From NCBI GenBank assembly GCA_963599255.1, contig CAVBWS010000004.1:10283-74282 (forward strand): a stretch of 64,000 nucleotides of DNA, in the 5' to 3' direction. A program made the translations under genes and the position numbers. The notes under the pieces are model-generated. The model saw only the letters and a list, made by a program, of their open reading frames with translations, made no database searches and had not been told where the DNA came from. Positions 1-8,887 of this stretch are shown piece by piece; position 1 is the stretch's first letter, and the number at the start of each line of letters is the position of its first letter. Source of the stretch: RGIG5612 sp963599255 (GTDB lineage: Bacteria > Bacillota > Clostridia > Lachnospirales > Lachnospiraceae).

Positions 1-690
1 AACCGGGATCTTTTCTTCCGCAGGTGTACTTGTCTCAAGTTCCTTGATCATCTCTTCAACAAGTTCTGTGTGCTCTTCCTTCATCATAAAGAATGCGCTC
101 TTAAATACATCACTTCTCTGAGCTGAAGTAACTTCAGGATGCTTAGCTAAAACTTCCTCAGCCTGTCTCATTACTTCATTATGTTTATTATATACTGCAA
201 TTGATTCGGCTAATTTTGCTTCGTCAAATGTTCCGCCTAATTTGGTAAGATCATCAATAACTCTCTGATATCCTGCCTTCGTATATGCCTTGCCGTAATC
301 TGTATCACGTCTCTGCGGATATGACATAGGAATATATAAAATATCCTTAACGGCATATTTCCAGTTCTCGCCGACTACCTTAAGTGAATCGCATAATGCC
401 GGAATAACGATTGCAGATGCGCCGTCATAAGCTCCCTTCATTCCGAGTTCTATTGCTGACTGAACGATTGAACAGATAAATGTAGGAAAATATTCCTTAG
501 CTCTGTTTAATTCAATGTCCGCGCCCCATGCTCCCATAGGAACAAATCCCATAGAATGAATGATCTCTTCCGGTGTATATACAGGTGCTGTTAAGCAGAT
601 CTTTTTACCCTGTGCAAGATAGGCATCCATCTGAGCTCGAGGAGATGTGGCTATCTTATGAAATTTATCAAATACTGTTACATTTGCCAT
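1..690 (-). CDS. 2-hydroxyacyl-CoA dehydratase subunit beta (partial, C-terminus off window)
   Basis: This is the N-terminal 230 codons of an HgdB/FldC/HadC-type subunit; the 3' end lies beyond the left edge. The start MANVTVFDKF is preceded by GGGAG seven bases upstream. The stretch ICLTAPVYTPEEIIHSMGF is typical of this family, where one of two iron-sulfur subunits helps remove water from an (R)-2-hydroxyacyl-CoA. The gene begins two bases after the alpha-subunit stop, so the two are translationally coupled. By family knowledge the substrate could be lactoyl-, 2-hydroxyglutaryl-, phenyllactoyl- or 2-hydroxyisocaproyl-CoA; nothing visible here decides which, because no CoA-transferase or acyl-CoA dehydrogenase is in view. 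Confidence 0.88.
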   Translation of the reverse strand, partial: MANVTVFDKFHKIATSPRAQMDAYLAQGKKICLTAPVYTPEEIIHSMGFVPMGAWGADIELNRAKEYFPTFICSIVQSAIELGMKGAYDGASAIVIPALCDSLKVVGENWKYAVKDILYIPMSYPQRRDTDYGKAYTKAGYQRVIDDLTKLGGTFDEAKLAESIAVYNKHNEVMRQAEEVLAKHPEVTSAQRSDVFKSAFFMMKEEHTELVEEMIKELETSTPAEEKIPV

Positions 691-692
691 GA

Positions 693-1934
693 TTATTCTC
701 CCTTCGCTTCCTTGTTAGACTCCATAATCTCCATAAGACCCTGAACACGAGTATCGTACTGTGCCTCTGAGAAATTACGCGGATCAGCCTGATCACCATC
801 GAATGATACAACAGGAATATTACATTCCTTGCCAATCTGACGGCTCATCTCAGGCATAAATCCTGACCACAATTTACATGAACGGTTGGTATGTACCAGT
901 AATCCTTCAACATGAGCCTGCTTAGCCAGCTTAACTCTTCTGTCTCTTGATTTCTCCAGATTAATGCAGTTGCTTACATTGCAGTATGCCTTGATCATTT
1001 CCTCGAATGTATTATATCTGAAGCCAAATCCTTCAGCATAAACTGTTGTAACCATGTTGATGCCGCGATCCTTAAGTCCTTTTGAAGTAACTCTTAAGTA
1101 TGGCCAGCATGCAATACCCTCGGTCATGATCCTGTATTTTTCTTCTGCTCTGAATGTACTCTTGCCTTCAGCAACGTTTTGTTTATATTCATCAAGCAGT
1201 GTCTGCATTGCATCTCCTGCTTCCTTCTTGCCACGAGCTGTAACCATAACTGCCATGTGGTTCAGCAGGTCATAACCATTAAACGGAGACGGCGTATGTC
1301 TGCCTTCTTCTGTTGCTTCAAGCCACAATCTGCTTGATCTGCGGCTGCATGCTGCAACCTCCTGGAACTTTTCTTCGGTCCACTTTACTCCGAACATATC
1401 CTCGAGACGGTGAACAGCCTCCCAGAACTGAGCTGTAACATAATCGATCAATGCCTGTGACGGCTCATCATTAGTATTAAACGGTATATCAATAAGGATC
1501 ATAGGTATGCCTAATTCAACAGACAGATTCTCATACCATTTAATCATACAGTTACAGATATTATTGCAGCATAAAAGTACGTCAGGCATTGCTACTTCCT
1601 GTTCCGGACATTCCTTAAGCTTAGCATATGCCATATTTACACGTGCATATGCGCAGATATCATTAGAATATCCGTCTGCTTCTGCTATAGTACACATACG
1701 TTCTCCGGCGCCTCTGGCTGCAATGGCTGCTGCCTGATTCTCCGGAAATACTGTTGCAATTCCGAGAGTCTCCGGAATTTCGATAGGAAAGTTACTTGCC
1801 ATCCAAGCGACCGGCTTTCCTTGTTTCTTAGCTTCGATCGCACTTGCATAAGCATCAGCTGCGATCTTGTTAAGCTTATATTTTGCAGAGTTAGGATCCA
1901 ATTGTTTCGGAGCCTTTTTTACTTCTTCTGCCAT
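693..1934 (-). CDS. 2-hydroxyacyl-CoA dehydratase subunit alpha
   Basis: The 413-aa protein matches the HgdA/FldB/HadB type of alpha subunit. Conserved cysteines suited to holding a [4Fe-4S] cluster are visible at about residues 81, 94, 122, 123, 127 and 129 (LLCCNNICNC), and another sits in the late motif HTNRSCKLW. Together with the beta subunit it should form the oxygen-sensitive heterodimer that dehydrates an (R)-2-hydroxyacyl-CoA through a ketyl radical, an established mechanism of the family. It lies between the activator gene (177-bp gap) and the beta gene (2-bp gap), the same order as hadI-hadB-hadC of Clostridioides. Substrate is not determinable here. Confidence 0.92.
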   Translation of the reverse strand: MAEEVKKAPKQLDPNSAKYKLNKIAADAYASAIEAKKQGKPVAWMASNFPIEIPETLGIATVFPENQAAAIAARGAGERMCTIAEADGYSNDICAYARVNMAYAKLKECPEQEVAMPDVLLCCNNICNCMIKWYENLSVELGIPMILIDIPFNTNDEPSQALIDYVTAQFWEAVHRLEDMFGVKWTEEKFQEVAACSRRSSRLWLEATEEGRHTPSPFNGYDLLNHMAVMVTARGKKEAGDAMQTLLDEYKQNVAEGKSTFRAEEKYRIMTEGIACWPYLRVTSKGLKDRGINMVTTVYAEGFGFRYNTFEEMIKAYCNVSNCINLEKSRDRRVKLAKQAHVEGLLVHTNRSCKLWSGFMPEMSRQIGKECNIPVVSFDGDQADPRNFSEAQYDTRVQGLMEIMESNKEAKGE

Positions 1935-2111
1935 ATCTTTTCCTCCGTTGTCATGTTACTTTTTCCTGTTATTGTTCTGATCAATCTTGTCGACCAGCCG
2001 CGATAAACGACTAATCAACCAGATCTGCTTGGTAGCTTAATACTTTAAAAGCCCGGCTTTCTCATGCGCCATAATAGCTAAGCGATCGGCAAATATTCTT
2101 CATTTATCCGA

Positions 2112-2894
2112 TCAATCATGACTACAGGCTTTCTTATATGCATAACATGCTGCACCGATCGCTCCGAAATATTGACACAGCGGATCGTAGCTTATATCAA
2201 CCTCAAGCAGTCTGGAGAGAGCCTGTCTTACCGCTCCGTTTTTGGCAACTCCACCTGACATTGCTACCTGCGGCACTACTCCTGCTCTTCTTGCAAGAGC
2301 ACTGACCCTGGAAGCAACGCTCTCACAGATTCCTGCCACAAGATCCGGGATCTTCGTGCCGTTTGCCAGCTGACTTATAACCTCTGACTCGGCAAATACC
2401 GTGCAGGTACTTGATATTGATGCCGGCTTTTCAGCCTGCAATGCATACTTTTCGAAATCGTTCACATCAAGTCTTAAGATGTTAGCCATTACATCAAGGA
2501 ATCGTCCTGTTCCTGCTGCACACTTATCGTTCATTACGAAATTAGACATTCTGCCTGACTCCGTTAATGAGATGATCTTGGCATCCTGTCCGCCTATATC
2601 TATAAGCGTCCTTAGCTCAGGAAAGATCAGCTTGCCGCCCATTGCGTGGCAGGTAAGTTCGCTGACTTCTGCATCAGCACCCTCAAACCTCATCCTTCCG
2701 TATCCCGTGACTACCGAATACGCCATGTCCTTCCAGCTCAGTCCCGATGCGCTCCATATGTCCTCAAGCGCTTCCTTGGGTGCATCTGTACCCATGCCGC
2801 CGATCCTGAGGGATTTGGCGATAATCTCTGTTCCATCCTTCAAAATCACGCATTTTGATGTAGTTGATCCGATATCAATTCCAATTGTATACAT
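2112..2894 (-). CDS. 2-hydroxyacyl-CoA dehydratase activator (ATP-dependent archerase)
   Basis: The 260-aa protein starts MYTIGIDIGSTTSKC, the ASKHA phosphate-binding loop of the BadF/BadG/HgdC family. Cys125 (NDKCAAGTG) and Cys164 (SSTCTVFAES) are the two cysteines that, in the homodimer, bridge a single [4Fe-4S] cluster. The protein uses ATP hydrolysis to push one electron into the dehydratase. I chose this ATG rather than an upstream in-frame codon because AGAGGTGG lies just before it and the family begins here. A near-consensus promoter precedes it, so it is probably the first gene of the operon. Confidence 0.93.
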   Translation of the reverse strand: MYTIGIDIGSTTSKCVILKDGTEIIAKSLRIGGMGTDAPKEALEDIWSASGLSWKDMAYSVVTGYGRMRFEGADAEVSELTCHAMGGKLIFPELRTLIDIGGQDAKIISLTESGRMSNFVMNDKCAAGTGRFLDVMANILRLDVNDFEKYALQAEKPASISSTCTVFAESEVISQLANGTKIPDLVAGICESVASRVSALARRAGVVPQVAMSGGVAKNGAVRQALSRLLEVDISYDPLCQYFGAIGAACYAYKKACSHD

Positions 2895-2918
2895 TTGCCA
2901 CCTCTTAAACACCACCTT

Positions 2919-2946
2919 AGTATACTCTTCGTTATTTTTTTGTCAA
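2919..2946 (-). promoter_or_regulatory. Sigma-A type promoter of the dehydratase operon
   Basis: On the minus strand TTGACA (2946-2941) and TATACT (2924-2919) are separated by 16 bases, about 25 bases before the activator start. Both hexamers match or nearly match the consensus. Confidence 0.65.
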
Positions 2947-2971
2947 TTGCTTTTCGTTATTTTTTTATCAA
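2928..2971. repeat. Two tandem 19-bp repeats over the dehydratase promoter
   Basis: The 19-bp unit beginning TTCGTTATTTTTTT and ending TCAA occurs at 2928-2946 and 2953-2971 with one mismatch and a 25-bp period. The first copy includes the -35 box. The spacing of about two and a half helical turns could suit a regulator or be a local duplication; function is not known. Confidence 0.6.
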
Positions 2972-3064
2972 CTCTGACAAATGTTTATCAATCTATTATG
3001 TTTTTTTATTGATACTTATAAAAATGATAGGATTTAAGAAATGGCAGTTATAATTCGAGGGTTT

Positions 3065-3106
3065 GATTGCGGGAGCACGATGCGCGGAGCAATCAGCTTT
3101 TATCAA
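3065..3106. repeat. Short palindromic repeat (GATTGC...GCAATC module)
   Basis: GATTGC and GCAATC flank a core rich in GAGC/GCGC at 3065-3094, followed by AGCTTTTATCAA. The same module is found at 8837-8867 (inverted) and near 17151-17181, so it belongs to a dispersed family. The remaining intergenic sequence from 2972 to 3205 shows nothing else clear. Confidence 0.7.
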
Positions 3107-3205
3107 GCAAATGCAGTTCGTCAATGCAGCAAAATCGCCCGGAAACCGTATGTTTACGACCTCCAGGCGTTAATAGTTTGAATATTCAGTTTTAAGTCCG
3201 GTTAT

Positions 3206-4138
3206 TTAGTTCACGCTCAGGCTGTCGCCATCATCAGGATTTATCTCATCCTCCGGACCGCCCAGCTTGATATTACCGTCAAAGCCTGTCTGCGCATTAT
3301 CATTTGCTGCATCCTGTGCTGGTTTAGGAGATTCTACACCGAATCTGGCCTTCAGTCCCTGAAGCAATTCCCTAGGCATAAGCAGATGGTATCCGTTAGG
3401 ATTAAGCATGAAGCCCTTAGACTGAGGAACCAATAATTTCTCCAGGTTAGCAAATGGTACTGCTATCGCCTTGCATTTGTTTTCTTTATTATATTTAGCC
3501 AGCTCAATATTATCTGTAAATATCGGCTGATAAATATCATCATTCTTGGTCTTAAGGAGCGGCAGGCGGAACTTGGCATTTTTCATCTTCTCTGTTTCGC
3601 TTTCCGGTCCCTCCAGGAAATCCACAGCTACGATATATGTAGACTTAACCATATTAACTGCCAGTTCCTCTTCCAGTTCCTTCAGGTTAGTCTTCTCTTC
3701 ATTTGGCACCGGGCGGGAAGCCTCCTGCGCAAAGTAAATACCTGATAACTGAAGGGATGGATTTTCGATAGGGCGCTGCTCCTTAGGCAGTTTAGAGAAA
3801 TCATTTTTCTTAACTATATCTGAAACTTTCAGGATGAATTTGCCTAATGCATCTATATATACGATCTCGTCTACATTGATGCACAGAAGTGTAGTGAAGA
3901 ATTTCATTCTGTCTGCTGCCGCATACTTAACCCCTCTTAAAGGAATCTTCTTATCTGCGTATGACTTGGCAAATTCTTTCAGAGCATCTTCATTTTCAAA
4001 AATATATACCTGATCATTAAAGGACTCTTCGTTGCACTCAACCAACGGCATATTAGTCGCAACGCTGAAGACTGTAAGCGTCTCCGGCTGTTTCATGATC
4101 TTCTGGATTACTAACATTTTTTTATTTTTATCCGCCAC
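3206..4138 (-). CDS. SseB-family protein
   Basis: The 310-aa soluble protein has no signal peptide or membrane segment. Residues from about 165 to 265 (STYIVAVDFLEG to GYHLLMPREL) resemble the SseB N-terminal domain, and the first part (about 10-130) may be a second, divergent copy. The C-terminus (about 275-310) is Asn/Asp/Pro-rich and looks disordered. The start is a GTG with GGAGG seven bases upstream. The family function is poorly known outside enterobacteria, and no partner gene is adjacent. It appears to be a single-gene unit, preceded by 178 bp with no other visible feature. Confidence 0.68.
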   Translation of the reverse strand: MADKNKKMLVIQKIMKQPETLTVFSVATNMPLVECNEESFNDQVYIFENEDALKEFAKSYADKKIPLRGVKYAAADRMKFFTTLLCINVDEIVYIDALGKFILKVSDIVKKNDFSKLPKEQRPIENPSLQLSGIYFAQEASRPVPNEEKTNLKELEEELAVNMVKSTYIVAVDFLEGPESETEKMKNAKFRLPLLKTKNDDIYQPIFTDNIELAKYNKENKCKAIAVPFANLEKLLVPQSKGFMLNPNGYHLLMPRELLQGLKARFGVESPKPAQDAANDNAQTGFDGNIKLGGPEDEINPDDGDSLSVN

Positions 4139-4316
4139 AATAATACCTCCGACTTGTGTGTAGTTCTTTTAATTGAATCGGCTCATCTTCTCCTCTTTTG
4201 AGCCACTCCGGTATAATATACCATACAATAACTTTCTAGTCACCTGATTTTCATACAATTTGCATATATCTTAATCCGTTGTTTCTCGTATGGCACACCG
4301 AAGCAGATAAGTAATT

Positions 4317-5696
4317 CTAAACAGCAGCCGACGGCAGCGGCATCTTCTTTCTTCTTATAATGAAGTATGCGGTCATCATGGTAACACCTATCAACACCCA
4401 CGATATAGGGTAAACAATGAGCAGACCTGTTATTGAATTGTATAATTTAAACGCTGTATTTACCCATATGATCCTGAATACGAATGTTCCCATGAATGTA
4501 ATTACCGAAGGAAGCAACGAGACCCCCATGCCTCGCATTGCTCCGGCCGAAATTTCATATGTACCTGTCAGTAATTCCAGCAAAACTATCCATTTCATAC
4601 GGACCATCGCATATGCTATAACCTCCTCGCTGGTCGTAAAAAATCTAAGCCAAAAACCGGCGCCGAAGTAAAAGCAGCAGCTAAGGATTGCTGTCCCCGC
4701 CATGCCCATAAACAGCGTCATCCAGAATATTTTCCTGCATCTCTTATAATTATTGGCTCCGTAATTCTGGCTGACAAATGTGGTGGTGGTCTGTGAGAAA
4801 GCATTTATTATAAAGTAAGCCATAAACTCATAATTCATAGCCGCAGTATTGCCGGATATGCAGTCCGTACCGAAGCTGTTGATCCCGGACTGAATGATTA
4901 TATTGGATATTGAAAATAACATTCCCTGAATGCCTGCAGGAAGACCGATTCTTAATACATATGAGAGATTTGCCTTATCTATCTTCAGATTTTTCAGATT
5001 AATCCTGAATGGCTCTTCTTCTTTTACAAGGATCAGCACTGTTATTCCTGCACATACAATATTAGAGATCAGCGTAGCTATTGCAACTCCAACTACGTCC
5101 AAATGGAATATGATCACAAATACCAGGTTCAGGATTATATTAAGTATACCCGATGCAACAAGGCAGTACAGAGGTCTCTTGGTATCGCCCTTGCTTCGAA
5201 GTATTGCTGATGCGAAGTTGTAAACAACCGCAAACATCATGGCGAAGAAATATATTCGAAGATAAACAACCGCCAGATCCAATACCTCCTCCGGAGTATT
5301 TACCATAATAAGAAGCGGCTTGGCCAAAATCTGTCCCACAATTACGACTAATACCGCGCAGATCAGTGACAGCGAGAATGACGTCCTTACTGCCGCCGAT
5401 ATATTTTCCTTTTTGTTAGCACCTATGTGTGTGGATATTGCGACATTGCTTCCGGTTGCAAGTCCGGTAAAAAGGGTCAGGAAGACATTTACTATGGGAG
5501 TATTTGCACCTACAGCCGCCAGAGAATTACCACTGGCAAATCTTCCTACTACCGCTACGTCCGCGGCATTAAATAACTGCTGCAATATGCTGATCGCTGC
5601 AAGGGGCAGCGCAACCGCAATAAGCTTTTTAAAAAGCGGCCCGTTAAGCATATCGATTTCATTTTTTTTCCTGCTTTTGATTGTAGTATTTTCCAT
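4317..5696 (-). CDS. MATE family efflux transporter
   Basis: This 459-aa integral membrane protein has about 12 hydrophobic segments and the pattern of the MATE (multidrug and toxin extrusion) family: LFKKLIAVALPLAAISILQQ near the start, then the DVAVVGRFASGNSLAAVGAN stretch, and a pseudo-repeat in the second half (FVSQNYGANNYKR). Such proteins exchange sodium ions or protons for organic cations or drugs. The ribosome binding site is weak. No regulator is adjacent, so the substrate cannot be inferred. Confidence 0.92.
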   Translation of the reverse strand: MENTTIKSRKKNEIDMLNGPLFKKLIAVALPLAAISILQQLFNAADVAVVGRFASGNSLAAVGANTPIVNVFLTLFTGLATGSNVAISTHIGANKKENISAAVRTSFSLSLICAVLVVIVGQILAKPLLIMVNTPEEVLDLAVVYLRIYFFAMMFAVVYNFASAILRSKGDTKRPLYCLVASGILNIILNLVFVIIFHLDVVGVAIATLISNIVCAGITVLILVKEEEPFRINLKNLKIDKANLSYVLRIGLPAGIQGMLFSISNIIIQSGINSFGTDCISGNTAAMNYEFMAYFIINAFSQTTTTFVSQNYGANNYKRCRKIFWMTLFMGMAGTAILSCCFYFGAGFWLRFFTTSEEVIAYAMVRMKWIVLLELLTGTYEISAGAMRGMGVSLLPSVITFMGTFVFRIIWVNTAFKLYNSITGLLIVYPISWVLIGVTMMTAYFIIRRKKMPLPSAAV

Positions 5697-5731
5697 TTTT
5701 CAGCCTTCTGTATCTTATATATTTTCCGCCA

Positions 5732-5777
5732 AAAAGCCTGCAGAAACTTTGTTGTTTAAGATTATCTGCAAGCTTTT
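5732..5777 (-). terminator. Rho-independent terminator after the VOC gene
   Basis: The arms AAAAGCCTGCAGA (5732-5744) and TCTGCAAGCTTTT (5765-5777) pair with one mismatch. On the minus strand the hairpin is followed by a T run. Confidence 0.65.
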
Positions 5778-5797
5778 AAGTTTTACTATTATTTAAA

Positions 5798-6205
5798 TCA
5801 GCCTTCTTCAAATATTTCTATGAGATTGCCCGTATTGTCTCTTATGAATACTCCGTAGGTGCCGTCCACCTCGGCGACGAAGGCGATATCTACGCCCATT
5901 TTTTCGAACTCTTCCTTGGCCTTATGAGCATCCTTGACACCGAAGGATGCATGAAGGTTGCCATTATGCATAAAGTCTTCATTGGGATTCCTTCTGTAAT
6001 CCGGAAGCTTAATTCCCTGCTCTCCCGGGCAGAAGATCTCAAGGATAAATCCCACGCCCTGCATGTGAGATACTCTGACTCCCGTGCCCGGAATCTCGCT
6101 CCTGTCAATTACAGTAAAGCCAAATACTCTCTCGTACCATGCGATACTTTCCTCAAAATCAGCAACACTTATCGCATAATGATTGATTCCGTTGATAGCT
6201 ATCAT
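5798..6205 (-). CDS. VOC family (glyoxalase/dioxygenase-like) protein
   Basis: The 135-aa protein is a single vicinal-oxygen-chelate domain with two beta-alpha-beta-beta-beta modules. Likely metal ligands are His near residue 8 (GINHYAISV), Glu in GVGFILEIF, His in GNLHASFGV and Glu in NLIEIFEEG. The family includes lactoylglutathione lyase, methylmalonyl-CoA epimerase and antibiotic-resistance proteins; this one is too general to place. AGGAGG precedes the start. It seems to be transcribed alone, with a terminator downstream and a palindromic repeat upstream. Confidence 0.82.
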   Translation of the reverse strand: MIAINGINHYAISVADFEESIAWYERVFGFTVIDRSEIPGTGVRVSHMQGVGFILEIFCPGEQGIKLPDYRRNPNEDFMHNGNLHASFGVKDAHKAKEEFEKMGVDIAFVAEVDGTYGVFIRDNTGNLIEIFEEG

Positions 6206-6280
6206 GTCTCTTCCCTCCTAGGTAATTCAGGTATTCTCGCAGCTGCACCTGCATTCGCAACACATTAGAATTGTATATAT

Positions 6281-6370
6281 GCGTGCCGTGAACCTCGGCA
6301 TGCAGCCCCTGCTCGAAAACACCTACGCTGATTGTTTTCTCGCAGGGGTCTGCGCCGTCCCGACACGCGC
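6281..6370. repeat. 90-bp dispersed palindromic element, copy A
   Basis: The sequence begins GCGTGCCGTGAACCTCGG and ends GCGCCGTCCCGACACGCGC; the halves pair to form a long imperfect hairpin around TACGCTGATTG. Closely related copies lie at 39188-39276 (opposite orientation) and 16965-17216 (interrupted). It sits between convergently placed gene ends and carries no credible gene. Confidence 0.85.
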
Positions 6371-6409
6371 AATAAGCAGTTCTTTACATCAGTGCCATAA
6401 CGGCGCAGG

Positions 6410-7366
6410 TTATCTTTTATCCCTGTCAATTCGCTCAAGCACGATTATTGACAGAATCCCGAAGATAACTATAAACATAACCAGCGTCATCCAGCAGATG
6501 AATATATTCTGTCTCGTTGATGCAAATTCTGCATTCTGATTATACTGTGCCACCTTGTAATTGATGGTATCCACCAGATTATTATCTTCTATATATTGTA
6601 TAGCATCTGACACCACCTTGGTGCCGCCGATCTCTACGTCCTTAAACTTCTGTACCTGGCTCCACATGGAGGTCATTGGAAGCGAATTGTAATCGGACAG
6701 TGCCGCTATACATCTTACGCCCCATTTTGCGAATGACAGATTGGTAAGAAATTTAAGACTGCTTCCAATTTTAAATACAACATCGGCAAATATCAACTCA
6801 AATATGAGCATAAACGGCATAACTGTCATGGCTGTTGTCGAAGTTTTTACAATGCATGATATGAACAACGATAATATATCCGAAGCATATGTAAGAAGAA
6901 ACAGGGTAACGCACGTTTCTGCAAGAAGACTTTTAAATATATGTCCTGTTCCTATGAAGTCCATGCCGCCGAATATACATATTGCCACAGTTATGGCAAC
7001 CTCAGCCAGACATATAAGTGCCTGATTTATCATATGCGAAATAACATATGAAGATATGTGCATGCCATTTCTGTGTTCTCTTTTTATAACATCCCTTTCA
7101 CGGCATACGACCTGAATTGAATTAAAAAATCCATTCCATACGCATATGCAGGCAAGGGCAAGAGCCCCCTTAAGTGTTCCTTCCATGCTGACGCCCATTT
7201 GCTGACCCGTAACATATACGACCATTGCAGCAACAAGCGCTGACATGGGAAGAACTTTCCAGTCACTTCTGCTGATAAATATTCTGAACTGCGTAGACAG
7301 GCACATGAAAATCTGGCCCAGTCTTCCTCTATGATGAATACTTCTTTTATTCTTCTGTGCCATCAT
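6410..7366 (-). CDS. ABC-2 type transporter permease (ABCG-like)
   Basis: The 318-aa protein has a cytoplasmic N-terminus and about six to seven hydrophobic segments: around residues 40-55, 65-85, 120-140, 150-175, 180-205 and 290-310. It overlaps the upstream ATPase gene by 20 bases, so the two are translationally coupled and should form one transporter. A soluble loop (about 225-285) precedes the last membrane span, as in ABCG-type permeases. Substrate is unknown; the lack of a periplasmic binding protein favours export. A second in-frame ATG follows a few codons later and the true start could be either. Confidence 0.78.
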   Translation of the reverse strand: MMAQKNKRSIHHRGRLGQIFMCLSTQFRIFISRSDWKVLPMSALVAAMVVYVTGQQMGVSMEGTLKGALALACICVWNGFFNSIQVVCRERDVIKREHRNGMHISSYVISHMINQALICLAEVAITVAICIFGGMDFIGTGHIFKSLLAETCVTLFLLTYASDILSLFISCIVKTSTTAMTVMPFMLIFELIFADVVFKIGSSLKFLTNLSFAKWGVRCIAALSDYNSLPMTSMWSQVQKFKDVEIGGTKVVSDAIQYIEDNNLVDTINYKVAQYNQNAEFASTRQNIFICWMTLVMFIVIFGILSIIVLERIDRDKR

Positions 7367-8696
7367 TCATTCTCCTGTATTTTTCTATTAATTCATCTGC
7401 TCTGCCGTCGCCGCCTTCTTCCTTGAGATTAATTGACTTGACAATGCCTTCCATTGTATCGCTTTCGAAAAATCTCTTGGCCTCGCTTACCGCTCCGTAG
7501 AAAACCAATCGTCCTGTATGATTGCTGTCCTTGGCCAGAACGATTATATCGTCAAAATATTCCAGCACACGATCAGGATTATGAGTAATAACAATTACAA
7601 TCTTGCCTTGATGTGCTATCTCATTTAACCTCTGCATTAAAAATCTGGCCAATATACCATCCAGGCCGGAATCCGGCTCGTCCAGCATGTATACAAAAGG
7701 GTCTGAGATCAGCTCGCTTGCAATCGATATACGTTTCTTCTGTCCTCCCGACTGCTTGCCTACTTTCTGATCCTTAACATCGGTCAATCCCAGCATTTCA
7801 ATAATGTTATCCACACGTTTCTTACGCTCTTCACTGGTTATATCGCTGGGCAGGCGCAATTTGGCTGCAGAATTAATTACATTATATACCGTGTCCTGGT
7901 ATCTTATTAATTCCTGCTGCGGAACATATCCGATGTCATATTTAACCTGATTATATCTGTGATACACATCGAGTCCATTCAGCAATATCTCTGCATCCGC
8001 GCGCTCATATCCGTTTACCGCATTTATAAATGTTGTCTTGCCGGAACCGGAACCTCCGAGAAGAAGCACCATTCGCCCCGGTCTTATGCTGAGATGAATA
8101 TCCCTGAGAAGTGTAATAGTTCTGAAGGAATCATGTATTGTTTTGGATTTTATATTTATAGTAAGACCCTGCTCCAGCTTTTTTGCCTTAACTCCAGAAA
8201 CTGCAGGCGCCAGATCTCCATTTGCCAGATATATGGGATCAAATCCTTTCACAAATCCCCATATGATTGACACAACCGGAGGAACAATTATCCACAACGG
8301 CGCCCACCATTTGGGCTTGTCAAATACGAAGCACAAGGAACTGTAGATTCTTATGGAATACACGATATAAATACATAAAAATACTATAAAAATAACGAAG
8401 GATGTATATACGATTATATCTGTTACCAGATCTACCAGCATCATCATCCCGATTGAGAATATTCCTGTTACCTCGGTTATAACATTGGCACCGATCCATA
8501 CTATTGCATCTTCTCGGGAATTAGCGCATTTGGCCAGCTGGTAGTGCCTGATCACCGGCACGAACGCCCACCATGACTTGATACCGCATTTTTTAAATAT
8601 CTGCCATAATCCGATGCTGAAGACTATAGCAAGGCCCAGCTGCCAATAGCTCGGTGAGCCTGCTACTGCTGTAAATATAAAATTAATATAAGACAT
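7347..8696 (-). CDS. ABC transporter ATPase fused to an N-terminal membrane domain (DUF5684-like)
   Basis: The 449-aa protein has two parts. Residues 1-165 hold four or five membrane spans with the motif FKKCGIKSWWAFVPVIRHYQ, which resembles the DUF5684 small-membrane domain. Residues about 175-430 are an ABCG-type ATPase: Walker A GGSGSGKTT, signature SGGQKKR, Walker B and catalytic region VYMLDEPDSGLDG, and switch histidine in ITHNPDR. The downstream overlapping permease is its partner. The membrane/ATPase fusion is unusual, because in ABCG proteins the membrane domain normally follows the ATPase and has a different fold. It could anchor the ATPase or bind substrate. Confidence 0.82.
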   Translation of the reverse strand: MSYINFIFTAVAGSPSYWQLGLAIVFSIGLWQIFKKCGIKSWWAFVPVIRHYQLAKCANSREDAIVWIGANVITEVTGIFSIGMMMLVDLVTDIIVYTSFVIFIVFLCIYIVYSIRIYSSLCFVFDKPKWWAPLWIIVPPVVSIIWGFVKGFDPIYLANGDLAPAVSGVKAKKLEQGLTINIKSKTIHDSFRTITLLRDIHLSIRPGRMVLLLGGSGSGKTTFINAVNGYERADAEILLNGLDVYHRYNQVKYDIGYVPQQELIRYQDTVYNVINSAAKLRLPSDITSEERKKRVDNIIEMLGLTDVKDQKVGKQSGGQKKRISIASELISDPFVYMLDEPDSGLDGILARFLMQRLNEIAHQGKIVIVITHNPDRVLEYFDDIIVLAKDSNHTGRLVFYGAVSEAKRFFESDTMEGIVKSINLKEEGGDGRADELIEKYRRMNDGTEE

Positions 8697-8730
8697 TAAG
8701 TTACCTTTCGTGCAAGCACGGCGCTTTTAC

Positions 8731-8827
8731 AGCTGCCGCTCTTCTTGCTCATGTATGTTTGCCTGTCCGATAGCCTTGAATCCGCTCGTGCAAACACGGC
8801 GTCTTCTTAGCTGCCGGACAGGGCTTT
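8731..8827. repeat. 97-bp repeat unit, first copy
   Basis: Starts AGCTGCCGCTCTTCTTGCTC and ends CCGGACAGGGCTTT. It is repeated at 8888-8984 with a single mismatch (period 157 bp). It contains inverted CCTGTCCG/CGGACAGG and CTCGTGCAA-type sequences able to form hairpins. Confidence 0.88.
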
Positions 8828-8836
8828 TTTTATGCT

Positions 8837-8867
8837 GATTGCTCCGCGCTCCCGCGCTCTCGCAATC
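8837..8867. repeat. Palindromic GATTGC/GCAATC module between the 97-bp repeats
   Basis: GATTGC (8837-8842) and GCAATC (8862-8867) flank a GC-rich CGCG core. It is the inverted counterpart of the module at 3065-3094 and is followed by a CATACATTCGCATTCCGAGC linker that joins it to the second 97-bp unit. Confidence 0.75.
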
Positions 8868-8887
8868 ACACATACATTCGCATTCCG

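Noticed and set aside
6279..6539. Plus-strand frame reading from palindromic copy A into the ABC permease region
   Set aside because: Its first part is the translated repeat and the rest is antisense to the permease gene.
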